64,000 nt of DNA, taken from positions 186,001-250,000 of the forward strand of contig NZ_QFFK01000008.1 in the NCBI RefSeq assembly GCF_003149455.1. The letters run 5' to 3'. Below the pieces are notes generated by a model. That model saw only the letters and a program-made list of their open reading frames with translations. It was not told the DNA's origin and ran no database searches. Position 1 is the first letter of the stretch; each line of letters begins with the position of its first letter. Source of the stretch: Chitinophaga deserti (GTDB lineage Bacteria; Bacteroidota; Bacteroidia; Chitinophagales; Chitinophagaceae). A program made the translations under genes and the position numbers. Of the stretch, positions 17,601-26,507 are shown in pieces.

Positions 17601-19431
17601 CGGAGTAGAAATTGAAAATGGGTAGCCGGCTGTTGAAGTCAATGGTACCGGTAAAATCCATGTCCAGATTAGGGTCATTGACGGTGAGGGAGCCATTAAA
17701 GAACTTACGGTTCATTTCCCCTTCGGTCTTAAGATTCCGGTACTCATACCCATACAGTCCGATTTGCTGGATATCTGCATCTACTGCAGCCTTCAGGTTC
17801 CGGAAGTTAAAACCTTCACCTTTTACTTTGGCCTTCATGGTCACCCGGTCCACGATATTATTGTCCAGCAGGTTGCCCAGCTGAAAGTCGTAAGTTGTGA
17901 TACTACCGGAATACACGGGTACATCCTTACTGGTCTTGAAGTTGATGTCGGAGTCGAGATTGCCGAGGTTGGTCTGGAATTTCCCGTATGCAACGAAGTC
18001 ATTCACGAACCCGGTGAAGCTGCCCTGGAAGGCAAGGTGCGTGATAAGGTCGGTGCGTACTGCAGTGATATCTTTCAGCAGCGGGAAAAACTGGCGTACA
18101 TCGGTACCGCTGGTGATCAGCTCCTTCGCATTGAAATCTATAAACGTTTCGTTGATGTAAGGGAGGCCCCTCATACTGAAGTTCCCCCGTAATCTGGTAT
18201 TCCGTCCACCTTTCAGATCCATACTGTCGGCAGAAAGATTACTAACCGGCCCTTCTACCGATCCGTTCACCAGGATTTCTGTATCCCAGGCAGAAAGGGG
18301 AGGAGCGAAGAATGCAATGTCGTCAGACGAGAGGCGGGTTCCCCGGAAGTTGGCTTTCATGGTTACGAGGTCTACATAGTCGCCCAGGTCGGCCATGTCC
18401 TCGTACTGCATCGTATAGTAATCTTTAATGTGGCTGTTGTTGGTTACCAGGTCGAGGTTGGTGAATTCCATTTCCACCGGCGACATCTTAAACCTGCTTT
18501 TCAGTGATTTCACTTCAAAGCCGCTACGTTCGCGGGTGCGAAGGGTAAGGTCGGCGATGATACTGTCTTTCACGAGCCGGCTGTTGGTGATAGCCAGGTT
18601 GATCCCGCTGAAACGGATGCGGGAGGGATCGAACTCTCCGGGAGTTGAAGGAATGGTGTCGCTGAGGTTATTGATCCCAAGGTCACCGTCTTTGATCTGC
18701 AGGGATCTGACAACCAGCTTCCAGTTATCTGCATTCCAACGGAGAGGAACGGGTGAAAGCGTGTCCAGCACTACCTTAGGGGCGGCCGGTGAAGGGGGAC
18801 GTTTTTTACGGAGCGGGCTGGATGGATAGCTGGATACGATAAACATGGGCTTATCCAGCAGCAGCTCATTGATCCTGATATCGCGGGTAAGGAGATCGAG
18901 TTGTTCGGCGTCGAGGTATATCCTGTCGGCCGCCACATTCATATCTTCGCCTACCCATTTGTCGGTAATATTGAATCTGACACGGCGGAAGTCCACTTTT
19001 TTCAGGTCGAGCGATATGCCGGTTCGTTGTTTTTGGGCAGGCTGAACGGGGGCGCCGCCAAATTCGTCGATGATAAACTGGTAATTCCAGGCAGAGTCGT
19101 TGCGGGGCCGGATAAGGTTCACCTGGGCATCTTCCAGTCCTATGAATTTGAGAACCGGCTTTTCCTGTATAAAGAACCAGTCAGTGATGCGGATGTGGAG
19201 TGCTTCGGCGTAAAGGAGTGTATCTTTATTGCGGTCTTCCACTAGGGTACCTTCGAGGCGCATGCTGTTGAAGAGGCGGAAGTTGACATGGCGGATCTCT
19301 ACCCTGGTATTGAGCTGTTTAGAAAGCCGGGCCGTTACTTCCTTTACCAAAAAGTTTTGCACGGCCGGAATATTGACGAGGATACTCACTAGGAGTAACA
19401 GGCCCAGCAGGCTCAGCAGGGCAATGGTCAA
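14614..19431 (-). CDS. tamB: Translocation and assembly module TamB-like protein (AsmA-like superfamily)
   Basis: This protein of about 1605 residues begins with a hydrophobic anchor (LSLLGLLLLVSILVNI). A very long repetitive beta-rich periplasmic part follows, and the C-terminal DUF490/TamB domain (from about residue 1200) contains TWNGDPGEAIVNITAKY. TamB-family proteins bridge the inner and outer membranes and help outer membrane protein assembly or lipid transport. The start is unusual: between the in-frame stop at 19468-19470 and 19431 there is no ATG. TTG at 19431 is the conservative choice, but CTG at 19452 would add LKKVRK before the anchor, which is more normal for a signal anchor. 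The promoter at 19482-19513 limits the start to this area. Confidence 0.88.
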   Translation of the reverse strand: MTIALLSLLGLLLLVSILVNIPAVQNFLVKEVTARLSKQLNTRVEIRHVNFRLFNSMRLEGTLVEDRNKDTLLYAEALHIRITDWFFIQEKPVLKFIGLEDAQVNLIRPRNDSAWNYQFIIDEFGGAPVQPAQKQRTGISLDLKKVDFRRVRFNITDKWVGEDMNVAADRIYLDAEQLDLLTRDIRINELLLDKPMFIVSSYPSSPLRKKRPPSPAAPKVVLDTLSPVPLRWNADNWKLVVRSLQIKDGDLGINNLSDTIPSTPGEFDPSRIRFSGINLAITNSRLVKDSIIADLTLRTRERSGFEVKSLKSRFKMSPVEMEFTNLDLVTNNSHIKDYYTMQYEDMADLGDYVDLVTMKANFRGTRLSSDDIAFFAPPLSAWDTEILVNGSVEGPVSNLSADSMDLKGGRNTRLRGNFSMRGLPYINETFIDFNAKELITSGTDVRQFFPLLKDITAVRTDLITHLAFQGSFTGFVNDFVAYGKFQTNLGNLDSDINFKTSKDVPVYSGSITTYDFQLGNLLDNNIVDRVTMKAKVKGEGFNFRNLKAAVDADIQQIGLYGYEYRNLKTEGEMNRKFFNGSLTVNDPNLDMDFTGTIDFNSRLPIFNFYSEIRNSDLKALHLTEDSITLQAKADLNFSGSNIDNFDGTARLYDLSLFKNKSRVEFDSLSVYTGTENGQKTLRILGNEVNGFVQGSYSFMELPNAFKLFLNKYYPSYFKSPPMINTGQDFRFAFEFGEVDKLISAFSDDIRGFDGTRIEGALNSLSGSVSLNATVPYAAYTDFGVRNLVLKSTGDFGRINVSTSLGEVLFNDSTIFRNPLILASSGKDTSLIKLDLQAEDTTSLNGFYARLVTVGDGVKVNFLNSTFTVNGKPWNMTPGNEVYWSTHFLTVHNLNITRNDQRITISTNEYNPDESRFMINLKDLNLADILPSGITQTLVEGLANGEIDVHDPFGKLTVDANIRTSQLRIDNDSIGLVNWIGNYNNTQGQLTFDVKADNSLASFIAKGTIGLSDSNRVVSASTDLNNTSISLLNKYLGDYVSDLTGTATGHLEVTGTTDKPSFRGSVKVQNIGMKVNYLGTYYKIPLLHVHHMDDNLIEMKPFTLIDKFNNTAVVNGFIQHQNFYDMNFEFDVQSGKFLFLDTGPADNELYYGTVLSQGRVYFTGPLDNLELRVLARPLKGTHFYLPLSDSKDIGKHEYIKFRQYGKVVEEPKKKSDIKLNVKMDIAANPDAQIDVILNASTNDVISANGTGNLAINVNLEGDFTMYGNYTINSGTYNFSFQRLASWKFDIDKNSTITWNGDPGEAIVNITAKYTLPKVSLYNLSTAAQLGSGANVSASGDKLNRAERVDILLYLRQSLTQPNITYEITLPDVGSLAYESGIGSRLKEINSNQNQALYQISYLLATGQFQPPDGSANVAITGKNSVGQALSAQASAILNNFSNTFLKNAGIGFNVNYTAYNFNNSESSSFDRNLVSTGITKSFLNNRIRLYVGGNYDWGRVSASSSTQNFAGDFRIEYLLTPDGRVRLNAFSKMDYDVLLLDNRMRSGIGMGYVRDFNRFSELFQDRQLRRIQDSLNRAAMQRRLQEDSIRHEGHEGEKDTIIQPRK

Positions 19432-19481
19432 TATTTTACGGACTTTTTTCAGGGAACGCTTATTTAATTATTTATATCCGG

Positions 19482-19513
19482 CAAAAATAGTCATTACCAA
19501 AATGTTTGCCAAT
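19482..19513 (-). promoter_or_regulatory. tamB promoter
   Basis: On the minus strand the -7 box TATTTTTG (19489-19482) is preceded by ATTG (19513-19510) with a 20-nt spacer. The predicted start of transcription is near 19478, about 26 nt before the CTG and 47 nt before the TTG start candidates. Confidence 0.65.
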
Positions 19514-19536
19514 TGAATCTGGTACTTATAATTTTG
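19505..19536 (+). promoter_or_regulatory. Promoter of the isoaspartyl peptidase gene
   Basis: TTTG (19505-19508), a 20-nt spacer and TAATTTTG (19529-19536) match the full Bacteroidota promoter consensus. The predicted transcription start is near 19540, 12 nt before the ATG. Its upstream box interlocks with that of the divergent tamB promoter. Confidence 0.8.
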
Positions 19537-19551
19537 AATAAAGCTCAACAT

Positions 19552-20577
19552 ATGCGCATCATAGTCATTATTTGCCTCCTCTTCATGAGCGGGTGGGCCT
19601 CCGGGCAGGACCGTTACGTACTCGTCATCCATGGCGGAGCAGGTACCATTCTGCGGTCGCAGCTAACTCCTGAAAAAGAAAAGGAATATAAAGAAGCCCT
19701 GAAATCCGCACTGATGGCGGGCTATGATATAATAAAGAAAGGCGGTACCAGCCTCGATGCCGTGGAGGCGGCCGTGCGGTCGATGGAGGACTGCCCGCTC
19801 TTCAATGCGGGAAAAGGGGCGGTATTCACTGCGGAGGGGAAAAACGAGCTGGATGCTGCAATTATGAATGGCCGTACGCTGGAAGCCGGAGCGGTAGCGG
19901 GCGTAACCGTTGTCCGCAATCCGGTATCCGCTGCCCGCGCAGTAATGGAGAAGAGTAAGCACGTGATGATGACAGGTAAAGGGGCTGAAACGTTTGCCCG
20001 CGAGGCCGGTATGGAGATCGTAGACCCGTCTTATTTCTATACGGACGACCGCTGGAAGGGCCTGCAGCGCGCCCGCAAACTGGATTCCACGCGGCAGCAG
20101 CTGGATCATGCGGATACCGCAACCGCCTCAGCGAAGCTGGGTGCGGAACACCTCGATTATAAATTCGGGACTGTGGGTGCCGTAGCGCTCGACCGGCAGG
20201 GGAACCTGGCTGCGGCCACTTCTACCGGAGGGATGACCAACAAAAAATACGGACGGGTAGGGGATGCGCCGGTTATTGGCGCCGGAACATATGCAGATAA
20301 TGCTACCTGCGCTGTTTCGTGTACGGGTTGGGGTGAGTATTTCATCCGGCTGACGGTGGCCAAAACCGTATGTGACCTTATGGAATATAAAGGGATGAGC
20401 ATAAAAGATGCGGCTAACGAATTGATAATGAATAAAGTGCCTGCGCTGGGGGGCGATGGTGGACTCATCGCGATCGACCGTAAAGGAAATATTGCCATGC
20501 CTTTTAACACTGCAGGGATGTACCGCGCTGCGATTAAGGAAAATGGGGAATGGGAAGTGATGATCTTTAAACCATGA
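19552..20577 (+). CDS. Secreted isoaspartyl peptidase / L-asparaginase (Ntn hydrolase)
   Basis: The 341-residue protein carries a signal peptide (RIIVIICLLFMSGWASGQ) and then the plant-type asparaginase fold: VIHGGAGT near residue 29, GGTSLDAVEAAV near 65 and FNAGKG near 84. The autocatalytic cleavage site precedes Thr207 in FGTVGAVALD, which becomes the N-terminal nucleophile of the beta chain. Such enzymes remove isoaspartyl residues from peptides or deamidate asparagine, here in the periplasm. The ATG at 19552 is chosen because the protein then starts with the signal peptide and lies 12 nt after the predicted transcription start. Confidence 0.93.
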   Translation: MRIIVIICLLFMSGWASGQDRYVLVIHGGAGTILRSQLTPEKEKEYKEALKSALMAGYDIIKKGGTSLDAVEAAVRSMEDCPLFNAGKGAVFTAEGKNELDAAIMNGRTLEAGAVAGVTVVRNPVSAARAVMEKSKHVMMTGKGAETFAREAGMEIVDPSYFYTDDRWKGLQRARKLDSTRQQLDHADTATASAKLGAEHLDYKFGTVGAVALDRQGNLAAATSTGGMTNKKYGRVGDAPVIGAGTYADNATCAVSCTGWGEYFIRLTVAKTVCDLMEYKGMSIKDAANELIMNKVPALGGDGGLIAIDRKGNIAMPFNTAGMYRAAIKENGEWEVMIFKP

Positions 20578-20665
20578 ATGTCATGATTGTGTCATGCATA
20601 TTCTTTTGTTGTAATGATAAATTACCGTGAGGTGGTATAATATTCAGCTACGAAAATGTCGTACT

Positions 20666-20686
20666 TACATTTGGTGATTTATCACC
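20666..20686 (+). promoter_or_regulatory. Candidate susC promoter box with overlapping palindrome
   Basis: TACATTTG (20666-20673) fits TAnnTTTG. The 14-bp palindrome GGTGATTTATCACC (20673-20686) starts on its last base and covers the predicted transcription start, as an operator would. No clear TTTG upstream box is seen. The rest of the 330-bp gap (20578-20906) is AT-rich, without a gene, and would be a leader of about 230 nt. Confidence 0.4.
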
Positions 20687-20906
20687 TGCATAACGCCTTG
20701 ATAAGTACAATCTTATCTAAACTAAATTTTACGTTTTTTTTAACATATCGGCATAGGTTGTTGAAATGTAATGAGATTATCATGAATAGGTGACAGGATT
20801 TTTAACAAATATTTAATCCGATTACCTTTCGATTGAACAGATTGCAACGGATAGAGGATTTCATTGCACTGCATTCATCATTACACATTTTATCAATCAA
20901 AGTTGT

Positions 20907-23900
20907 ATGACCAAGAAGCTACTCTTTTTGTTGGTCCTGCTAGGGGCAAGCTTTGCCGTTGCCCTGGCTCAGGACCGAAAGGTGTCCGGTACAGTGAAGG
21001 ACGCCAAGGGGGAGGCACTGCCGGGTGTCTCCATCAGGGAAGTCGGGACTTCTAATGGAACCGCCTCCCTCGCAGACGGTAAATTTTCCCTTACGCTGAA
21101 AACAGCCACCCCATCCCTGGAATTTTCTTTTATGGGGTACACCCGCACCACCATCAAAGTGGATGGCCGCACTGAGTATTCCATTGTTTTGCAGTCAGAT
21201 GCCCAGCAACTGAAAGACGTTGTGATCACAGGTTATGAGCAAAAGAAACGTAAAACGCTCACTACTTCCGTTACCCGCCTGGAAGGTGATGAAATTCAAA
21301 ACATTCCCGCCGCTTCTGTTGTAAATCTGTTACAGGGCCGTGTGGCGGGCCTTGCTGTTATCAACAGCTCCGGTGCACCCGGTATCGGTGCTCCCGTTTT
21401 TATCCGTGGTAACGCCAGCGTAGCTTCCAGCTTTAACGACGACCGGATTTATTCCGATCCGCTGTATGTGGTAGACGGGATTCAGGTGCCGGCAGACCGT
21501 GCAGGCTCGAAAAGTTTTTCCGCTAATGATTTTGCTACGGGAAACAGCCCCATATCCTGGCTTAATCCTAACGACATCGAGTCGATCGACGTATTGAAAG
21601 ATGCCGCTGCCGCTGCAGTTTATGGTTCCCGCGGTGCTAATGGTGTAATCATCATCAAAACAAAAACCGCTAAATCCGGCAAACCCAAAATTGATGTCCG
21701 CGCTTATAACGGTATAAACTTCGCACCGTCCCTTTTCCCTGTACTGGGTGGTAAAGCGGAACGTGAAGCGAAAGTTGATATCTGGCAGCGTTTCGCCCCG
21801 TACAACAATATTATGTCGGGTATGCCCATTCAGATGACGGACAGTCTCAATCCTTTCTTCAACAACTCTACCGACTGGCAGAGCATGTATTTCCGCACCG
21901 GCCATATCCAGAACTACGACGCAAGCGTATCTTCAGGTAATGAAATGGGTAACTTCCGGTTGGGCGGTGGTTATTTCGATGAGCAGGGTATCGTCCTCAA
22001 CACCGGCTTCAAACGCTATACTGTAAACTTTACCGGACGTTTGCTGCCGAACAAGAAAACTACGATCCAGTTGCAATCCTATCTGGGACGTACAGACCGT
22101 TCCCGTGGTAACAGCCGGAACGGTCAGGGTATAAGCTCCCGCGGGATCTGGAGCGTTCCTTCTTCCGTGTACATGGTGCCTGATAAAAGCCCTTACGGTG
22201 GCGGAATGCTGGATGCATATACCCGCAATCGTGATAAGAACTTCACTAATACAGCCAATACCAGCCTCCAGGTGATGTATCAGTTCACACCCGAACTGAT
22301 CTTTACATCTACCGGTTCGATCAGTTATGCTTCAGACAAACGCGATTACTTCTTCGCCGGTGTAGCTAACAATGGTATTTCCGAGGCAGGTCAATACAGT
22401 GGTGTCAGCAATGCCTATACCATCACAAACCAACTGGCTTACAACCGAACGTCGCAGAATAACGACCACAACTACGGCGCTTTCATCGTACAGGAATTCA
22501 ACAAGAATACCATGGAGATCACGCGCATCCAGGCTGTGGGAGGCCCTTCCGATTATATTCAGGTAGTACAGGGCTATTCTCCGAAAAACACGATCACTAA
22601 TACCGGTTACGGTGCCAATGCCACTTCTTCCGTTTTGGGTAAAGTGAACTACGGCTTCCGCGAAAAATACCTGTTAGACGCATCGCTTCGTGCAGATGGT
22701 TCCTCCAAACTTTCTCCTGACCGCCGCTGGGGTTACTTCCCCACCTTCTCGGCCGGCTGGCGTATCGCGGAAGAGCCTTTCGTGAAGAACAACCTTCCCT
22801 GGATCGATGAAGCCAAGGTGCGCTACAGCTGGGGTAAAACCGCCAATCAGTACGTGCAGAACTTCGCCAGCATCAGCAGCCTGTTACCTACAGCAGGTGG
22901 TTTCGGTGAGCCCGGTGAATCGTTCGTTACATCTTATGGAGGCACAGCCACGGCAGTGCAGAACTTCACGCAAATGCGCAACCCGAACCTCGACTGGGAG
23001 TATTCCGATCAGTCTAACCTCGGTGTTGAACTTTCCGTCCTGAAAAACCGTATCAGCCTTATCGCTGATTTCTATCAGCGTTATACAGAAGGCGGTACCT
23101 ATACCGAAACACTGCCTACCAGCTCCGGTTATTCATACATTAATAAAAACGGGGTAGACATGTTGAATAAAGGCTTTGAGCTGACCCTCTCCGGCAAAGT
23201 CTTTTCCCCCGCTAAAGCAGGAGGTTTCAGCTGGACCACCCGTCTTGCTCTGGCAAGGAATACTACCAAAGTAGCTAAACTGCCAAATAACAACCAGCCC
23301 TGGTACCTCGATGCACTTACGATGGTGAAAGTAGGTTCCGCTCCATATGGCTTCATGTTCATGGTGAGCGACGGTGTTTGGCAATCCGATGCAGAAGTAC
23401 CTGTGAATCCTTTTACCGGTCAAAAACTGTACTTCGACTACGGCTACCTGCCTTACCGTAAAGGATCTCCCCGGTTCATCGACCTCAATGGAGACTACAA
23501 GATCAATGACCTCAATGGTGACGGTGCACGTGAAGTGAACGACCGTACCTGGGTAGGTGATCCCAGCATCAAGCTGGAAGGCGGCTGGACGAACACCTTC
23601 TCCTGGAATAACTTCACAGTAGACATGCTTTTCAACTTCCGTTGGGGCGTGAAAGTGGTGAACTCAGCTTTGCAGCGCTATTGGAACTCCACAAAAGTGG
23701 TGGGTGGTTATAACCCGAACTATAAAACCTTCGATTACTTCAACGGGAATTCACTCGACTGGGGTGGTATCCCCCCGCTGGGAGAATATGACATCTTTGG
23801 ATTTGCCCCGGGCAGCCGCGGAGCTGAAGATGCACGTTTTCCCACACTTGATTACTGGACAGGTTCCGTACAAACTTTCTGGAACGTATACGATTATAAA

Positions 23901-24152
23901 AGCGCATTCGTGGAAGATGCATCTTTCATGCGCCTGAAAAACCTCATGATCAGCTACAATGTGCCTTCCAAAACTGTGAAACGCATTGGACTGGACAGGC
24001 TGCTGGTTTACGGAAATACCGAAAACGTATTCATCCTGACCAAATACTCCGGCAGGGATCCTGAGGGTATCGAATTCCCATCAGGGTACGACCGCGGCAG
24101 AAACTACCCGCTGTCACGCAAAATTACCCTGGGTTTAAATGTGACTTTCTAA
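20907..24152 (+). CDS. SusC/RagA family TonB-linked outer membrane protein
   Basis: The 1081-residue protein has a signal peptide (LFLLVLLGASFAVALAQ), a carboxypeptidase-like domain (KVSGTVKDAKGEALPGVSI, about 24-100), then the plug with VVITGYEQKKRKTLTTSV, VVDGIQVPAD and SIDVLKDAAAAAVYGSRGA. The last is the diagnostic SusC motif. A 22-strand-type barrel follows. It pairs with the SusD protein 19 bp downstream to import a bound oligosaccharide, peptide or other polymer fragment using TonB energy. The substrate is not evident because no glycosidase or peptidase gene is in the operon. It is the first of four co-directional genes. Confidence 0.96.
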   Translation: MTKKLLFLLVLLGASFAVALAQDRKVSGTVKDAKGEALPGVSIREVGTSNGTASLADGKFSLTLKTATPSLEFSFMGYTRTTIKVDGRTEYSIVLQSDAQQLKDVVITGYEQKKRKTLTTSVTRLEGDEIQNIPAASVVNLLQGRVAGLAVINSSGAPGIGAPVFIRGNASVASSFNDDRIYSDPLYVVDGIQVPADRAGSKSFSANDFATGNSPISWLNPNDIESIDVLKDAAAAAVYGSRGANGVIIIKTKTAKSGKPKIDVRAYNGINFAPSLFPVLGGKAEREAKVDIWQRFAPYNNIMSGMPIQMTDSLNPFFNNSTDWQSMYFRTGHIQNYDASVSSGNEMGNFRLGGGYFDEQGIVLNTGFKRYTVNFTGRLLPNKKTTIQLQSYLGRTDRSRGNSRNGQGISSRGIWSVPSSVYMVPDKSPYGGGMLDAYTRNRDKNFTNTANTSLQVMYQFTPELIFTSTGSISYASDKRDYFFAGVANNGISEAGQYSGVSNAYTITNQLAYNRTSQNNDHNYGAFIVQEFNKNTMEITRIQAVGGPSDYIQVVQGYSPKNTITNTGYGANATSSVLGKVNYGFREKYLLDASLRADGSSKLSPDRRWGYFPTFSAGWRIAEEPFVKNNLPWIDEAKVRYSWGKTANQYVQNFASISSLLPTAGGFGEPGESFVTSYGGTATAVQNFTQMRNPNLDWEYSDQSNLGVELSVLKNRISLIADFYQRYTEGGTYTETLPTSSGYSYINKNGVDMLNKGFELTLSGKVFSPAKAGGFSWTTRLALARNTTKVAKLPNNNQPWYLDALTMVKVGSAPYGFMFMVSDGVWQSDAEVPVNPFTGQKLYFDYGYLPYRKGSPRFIDLNGDYKINDLNGDGAREVNDRTWVGDPSIKLEGGWTNTFSWNNFTVDMLFNFRWGVKVVNSALQRYWNSTKVVGGYNPNYKTFDYFNGNSLDWGGIPPLGEYDIFGFAPGSRGAEDARFPTLDYWTGSVQTFWNVYDYKSAFVEDASFMRLKNLMISYNVPSKTVKRIGLDRLLVYGNTENVFILTKYSGRDPEGIEFPSGYDRGRNYPLSRKITLGLNVTF

Positions 24153-24171
24153 TCCAAACAACAAGCATCGT

Positions 24172-25761
24172 ATGAAAAGAAAAATATATTATGTGTTGAT
24201 GGGGATGGTGGGATTAACAGCAATGTCCTGCAACAAGCAACTGGACATCGACACCATCGAAGCAGTACCCGATGCCAAGTTCTGGTCGTCCGAACGTGAC
24301 CTGGACGGGGCCGTGGCAGGTGCTTATGGCGTACTTCGCGCAACTTTTGTGCAAAGTCCGATGAATACCAATGATCCCAATGGCTATCAGCCGCGTTTTT
24401 TTATGTATGGAGACAGGAGAGGCCTGAGCCTTTCCTCCTATACCACTAAGGATCCTATCCGTGAGAATACGGATGCGGCGCTTCGGAAGAACAGGCTGCG
24501 TACCGAATGGGGTGGAACCAACGGTTGGGATGGTATCCTCTTCAACTGGTTCCCCTTCTACCAGGTAATTGAACAATGTAACATAGTTCTGGAAAACGCT
24601 TCCCGCGTGCCGGATAATCAGTTCATTTCCTATACCCGCGATCACTATGTGGCTGAAGCCCGTTTCATGCGTGCTTTTACCTACTTCTATATGGTACGCG
24701 TTTGGGGTAATGTGCCGCTGGTTACTGCATCCCGCACTACGGATAAACTGAGCCGTACAGATTATAACAAAGTCCTGGATTTCGTGGAAACTGAGCTGAA
24801 AGCAGTTGAGAACATTCTCCCACTGCAATATTCCAGCTCCTGGAAGAACCCAATCCGCGCCACCCGTGGTATGGTACAGGCTACACTGGCACATACATTG
24901 GCCTGGCGTCATAAAGATGCGGAGGCGGTAACGTATGCCACCAAAGTTATCACCAGCGGCGTGTATTCCCTGATAGAAGATCGTAAGCCTACTTCCACTT
25001 CACCGGTGTATTATCAGTACCCCACTATTTTCAGAGGCAGAAGCGCTGAAGGTATCATGGAGATAGATTTCGATCCTTCTACCGGCGAAGTAGGCCGTAA
25101 TACCTCTCTGGCTAACCTGATGTTATTCGGTCCTAACCTGGCTGACCGGAATGAGCCATTCTGGGGTATCAACTACCTGAAGATTAATGACAGCACCAAC
25201 GCTGCTGGTTCCCGTGTATTCAGCCGCATCACAGATCCCCGTATCATATATCCTGATACCACAAATGACCAGCGTTTCGTTGTGCTCTTCCCTAAATCCG
25301 GAAGCGCCACTAAGCCGGGTGAATTCGTGTATACTAAATATGGTTGGGTAGTAGATCCGCTGCGTTACATCTATCACGCCAATATCGTTGTATTCCGCCT
25401 TGCAGATATCATGCTCCTTCGCGCAGAATGTAATGCACGACTCGGTAACAATACAGATGCCCGTAAAGATCTGAATGCCATCCGTAAAAGGGTTTGGCTG
25501 GGCGATTGGACCGGTGCTGATGCAGATCTTTCACTGGAGATCTTCAACGAACGCCGTCGTGAACTACTAGGTGAAGGACACTACTTTTACGACCTGGTAC
25601 GCACCCGTAACATCATTTCACCGGATTATATCAAAGTGCCTACCCGCCCGGATATGACTACCGAAGAATTTAATGATGGTGCCTGGACATGGCCGGTTTC
25701 CAACCGTGCTTTTGAAGAAAATCCGAACATGGAACAAATGCGTTACTGGCAGCGTTACTAA
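24172..25761 (+). CDS. RagB/SusD family nutrient-binding lipoprotein
   Basis: The 529-residue lipoprotein has a lipobox cysteine at residue 20 (GLTAMSCNKQ) and a SusD core: YFYMVRVWGNVPLV near residue 165, ATLAHTLAWRH (TPR-like helices), and the C-terminal NERRRELLGEGHYFYDLVR. SusD proteins cap the SusC barrel on the cell surface and bind substrate. It lies 19 bp after the susC stop and 18 bp before the fasciclin gene, so it is in the same operon. Confidence 0.95.
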   Translation: MKRKIYYVLMGMVGLTAMSCNKQLDIDTIEAVPDAKFWSSERDLDGAVAGAYGVLRATFVQSPMNTNDPNGYQPRFFMYGDRRGLSLSSYTTKDPIRENTDAALRKNRLRTEWGGTNGWDGILFNWFPFYQVIEQCNIVLENASRVPDNQFISYTRDHYVAEARFMRAFTYFYMVRVWGNVPLVTASRTTDKLSRTDYNKVLDFVETELKAVENILPLQYSSSWKNPIRATRGMVQATLAHTLAWRHKDAEAVTYATKVITSGVYSLIEDRKPTSTSPVYYQYPTIFRGRSAEGIMEIDFDPSTGEVGRNTSLANLMLFGPNLADRNEPFWGINYLKINDSTNAAGSRVFSRITDPRIIYPDTTNDQRFVVLFPKSGSATKPGEFVYTKYGWVVDPLRYIYHANIVVFRLADIMLLRAECNARLGNNTDARKDLNAIRKRVWLGDWTGADADLSLEIFNERRRELLGEGHYFYDLVRTRNIISPDYIKVPTRPDMTTEEFNDGAWTWPVSNRAFEENPNMEQMRYWQRY

Positions 25762-25779
25762 CCGACAAAAACAAACAAC

Positions 25780-26475
25780 ATGAAAAAGATCATTCTTAAA
25801 TATTGGTTCTTCCTCGCTGCAGTAGCATTAACCGCCTCCTGCCAGAAAGAGCACTTCATCGATGGTGGCGTGCATACCGGCAAGCTGGACATGAACATCT
25901 ACGACTTCCTGAAAAGCCGCCCGTACGAATTTGATACCATCGTATGGATACTCGACAAAACCGGGCTGGCAGAGGAAGTGAAGAAGAATAACATCACTTT
26001 CATTGCTCCCAAGGACCTCTGCGTGGTTAACTATCTGAAACAGATTGGTGGTGCTAAACTGGATACTGTAAATGTGGTTACCCTCCGCAATGCAATGCAG
26101 AAATACATCATCCCGAACAGAAGGATCTGGCGCGATAATGTGCCATTCGAGTTCGAGACAGCCAAAGGAGGCGGAGAGTTTGTTAAGACACTCTCTGGCG
26201 ATTCCCTGTTCCTCGATTCTCCCCGCCGTGATGATTACAACGGTGTGAAAGAAGCCGGCCCGAAATTCTTCCGTGTATGGTATCATAACGGGTATGCTCA
26301 GTTTTTCAGCCGTCGTTTTACTGCAGCTAACACCTGGCCGGAAACAGAAGTAGGCGGCAAACGCTGGAACCCCTGGATCAGCAGCGGTGTGGTAATCACT
26401 TCCGATCTGCAGGCTACCAACGGTAATATCCAGGTACTCAACGGTTCGCATACTTTCAATTTCCCATTCAAATAG
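25780..26475 (+). CDS. Fasciclin (FAS1)-like lipoprotein of the SusCD operon
   Basis: The 231-residue lipoprotein has a lipobox cysteine near residue 21 (LTASCQKE). The FAS1 pattern is recognisable: YDFLKSRPYEFDTIVWIL for the first helix region, NITFIAPKD for the H1 motif, and VVITSDLQATNGNIQVLNG for the H2 motif. FAS1 domains act in adhesion or ligand binding. As third gene in a SusC/SusD operon it probably sits on the cell surface as an accessory binding protein. One FAS1 domain fills the mature protein, with an insertion (about residues 120-185). Confidence 0.8.
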   Translation: MKKIILKYWFFLAAVALTASCQKEHFIDGGVHTGKLDMNIYDFLKSRPYEFDTIVWILDKTGLAEEVKKNNITFIAPKDLCVVNYLKQIGGAKLDTVNVVTLRNAMQKYIIPNRRIWRDNVPFEFETAKGGGEFVKTLSGDSLFLDSPRRDDYNGVKEAGPKFFRVWYHNGYAQFFSRRFTAANTWPETEVGGKRWNPWISSGVVITSDLQATNGNIQVLNGSHTFNFPFK

Positions 26476-26507
26476 TATTCTTCCGGAATATTTAATCACA
26501 TGCAATC

